DNA from: Archangium sp.
Lineage (GTDB): Bacteria; Myxococcota; Myxococcia; Myxococcales; Myxococcaceae
NCBI GenBank assembly: GCA_016793585.1
Contig: JAEUJR010000307.1
Coordinates: 1 to 6,019, forward strand
Length of the DNA stretch: 6,019 bases
Direction of reading: 5' to 3'
Part shown: positions 5,272 to 6,019 of the stretch, piece after piece
Position numbering within the stretch: position 1 is the stretch's first letter
Layout of the letters: the number at the start of each line of letters is the position of its first letter
Notes under the pieces: generated by a model
Database searches by the model: none
The model's input: the letters and a program-made list of their open reading frames with translations, nothing else
Told to the model about the DNA's origin: nothing
Made by a program: the position numbers and the translations under genes

Positions 5272-6000
5272 TTACTTCGTCGCAGGCTCGTCGAGCACTT
5301 CCTGTGCGTACACGATGCGCGAACAGGAGGGGCAGGTCTCGACGCCCTTGGAGGCGACCAGCGTGTTGTAGAACTGCGCGCGCACGTTCATGCCGCAGCC
5401 CTTGCAGACGCCAGGCGGCACGAGCGCGCTCATCGCCGGCATGCGCTTCTTGCGAACGACGTCGTAGCGCTTGAGCAGTGCGGCATCGACGGCCTTCGCA
5501 GCGGCCTCGCGGCTGCCATCGAGCGCCTTCACGGCGGCTTCGGCGGCGGCGAGCTTCTCTTTGAGCGCGTCGATCTTCTCGACGAGGCCCTTCGACTTCT
5601 CTTTGAACTCGGCGTCCTTCACGCGCACGACCTCGCGCTGAATCGTCGCCTGCCGCCCGAGCTCGACGACCTCTTCGGCCATCGTCTGCTGGCCCTTCTT
5701 GGCGATGTCGATCTCGCGGGCGAGCGCAGAGTACTCACGCGTGGAGCGCTGCTCGGTGAGCCGGCCCTCCCACTTCTTCACCTTGTCGCGGTCTTCGACG
5801 ATCGTCTGCTCGAGCGTGAGCTTCTGCTTCTCGAGCTCGTCGAACTTGGTGCGCTCGGCGTCGACGGCAGCCTTCGCAGCAGCGAGCTGTTTCTCGAGTT
5901 CGCCGATGTCCTTCGGGTACCCGTCGGCGTTCTTCTTGAGGGCCGCGACCTCGGTGTCGACCTTCTGGAGTGCCGCGAGCGCCAGCAGTTTTTCCCGCAA
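5272..6000 (-). CDS. C4-type zinc-ribbon coiled-coil protein (COG1579 type)
   Basis: This 242-residue protein has the two-part layout of the COG1579 family: a long coiled coil (about residues 1-180, rich in Glu, Lys, Ala and Leu heptads) followed by a C-terminal zinc ribbon. The ribbon ligands are Cys199-x2-Cys202 (VCKGCGM) and Cys223-x2-Cys226 (TCPSCSR), 20 residues apart, preceded by the typical VPPGVC. Members are thought to act in nucleic-acid-related processes, but no defined biochemical role can be read here. The start is a TTG (6000-5998): GGAGGA stands six bases upstream, no in-frame ATG or GTG lies between it and the window edge, and the coiled coil begins at once. The RNase HI gene follows after 15 nt in the same frame, so the two are very probably cotranscribed. 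In actinobacteria and other groups COG1579 genes neighbour RNase H and Nif3-like genes; a Nif3-like gene could lie just right of the window. Confidence 0.92.
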   Translation of the reverse strand: MREKLLALAALQKVDTEVAALKKNADGYPKDIGELEKQLAAAKAAVDAERTKFDELEKQKLTLEQTIVEDRDKVKKWEGRLTEQRSTREYSALAREIDIAKKGQQTMAEEVVELGRQATIQREVVRVKDAEFKEKSKGLVEKIDALKEKLAAAEAAVKALDGSREAAAKAVDAALLKRYDVVRKKRMPAMSALVPPGVCKGCGMNVRAQFYNTLVASKGVETCPSCSRIVYAQEVLDEPATK

Positions 6001-6006
6001 AAGACT

Positions 6007-6012
6007 TCCTCC
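6007..6012 (-). promoter_or_regulatory. Strong ribosome binding site supporting the TTG start
   Basis: The minus strand reads GGAGGA, six bases before the TTG at 6000. It is the main reason for accepting a non-ATG start for the zinc-ribbon gene. Confidence 0.8.
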
Positions 6013-6019
6013 GTGACCG

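Overview
The window is very GC-rich, and all five genes lie on the minus strand, so transcription reads right to left. The gene types (Sec-type lipoproteins with RTX repeats, a zinc-ribbon/RNase HI pair, a large EF-hand-like membrane protein) and the codon usage suggest a deltaproteobacterial-type organism, most likely a myxobacterium (Myxococcota). That placement is an inference, because the window has no marker gene that settles it.

Right part (about 4654-6000): a C4-type zinc-ribbon coiled-coil protein of the COG1579 type starts at a TTG codon behind a strong Shine-Dalgarno sequence. A 15-nt gap separates it from an RNase HI-family protein with its acidic catalytic residues intact. The two are very probably one operon for nucleic-acid housekeeping.

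Middle (about 2323-4560): a 745-residue protein of unknown function. It has one canonical EF-hand loop near the N-terminus, several degenerate EF-like segments, a CxxC motif, three predicted membrane segments near the C-terminus and an Ala/Pro/Lys tail. The 93-bp interval upstream of it holds a 9-bp direct repeat and a short hairpin.

Left part (1-2125): a complete 589-residue lipoprotein with RTX-like (GGxGxD) calcium-binding repeats arranged in three modules of about 90-100 residues. It is followed by the first 89 codons of a second lipoprotein that clearly resembles its N-terminal domain. This second gene has no complete open frame inside the window and is easily missed. A 15-bp hairpin that pairs fully only in minus-strand RNA lies between the two paralogues.

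Three consecutive genes (the EF-hand-like protein and the two lipoproteins) may bind calcium or act at the cell envelope, but no functional link is demonstrated. I see no mobile element, CRISPR array, tRNA or rRNA. I found no clear undescribed system; the most interesting material is the tandem cysteine-containing RTX lipoproteins and the unassigned EF-hand-like membrane protein.
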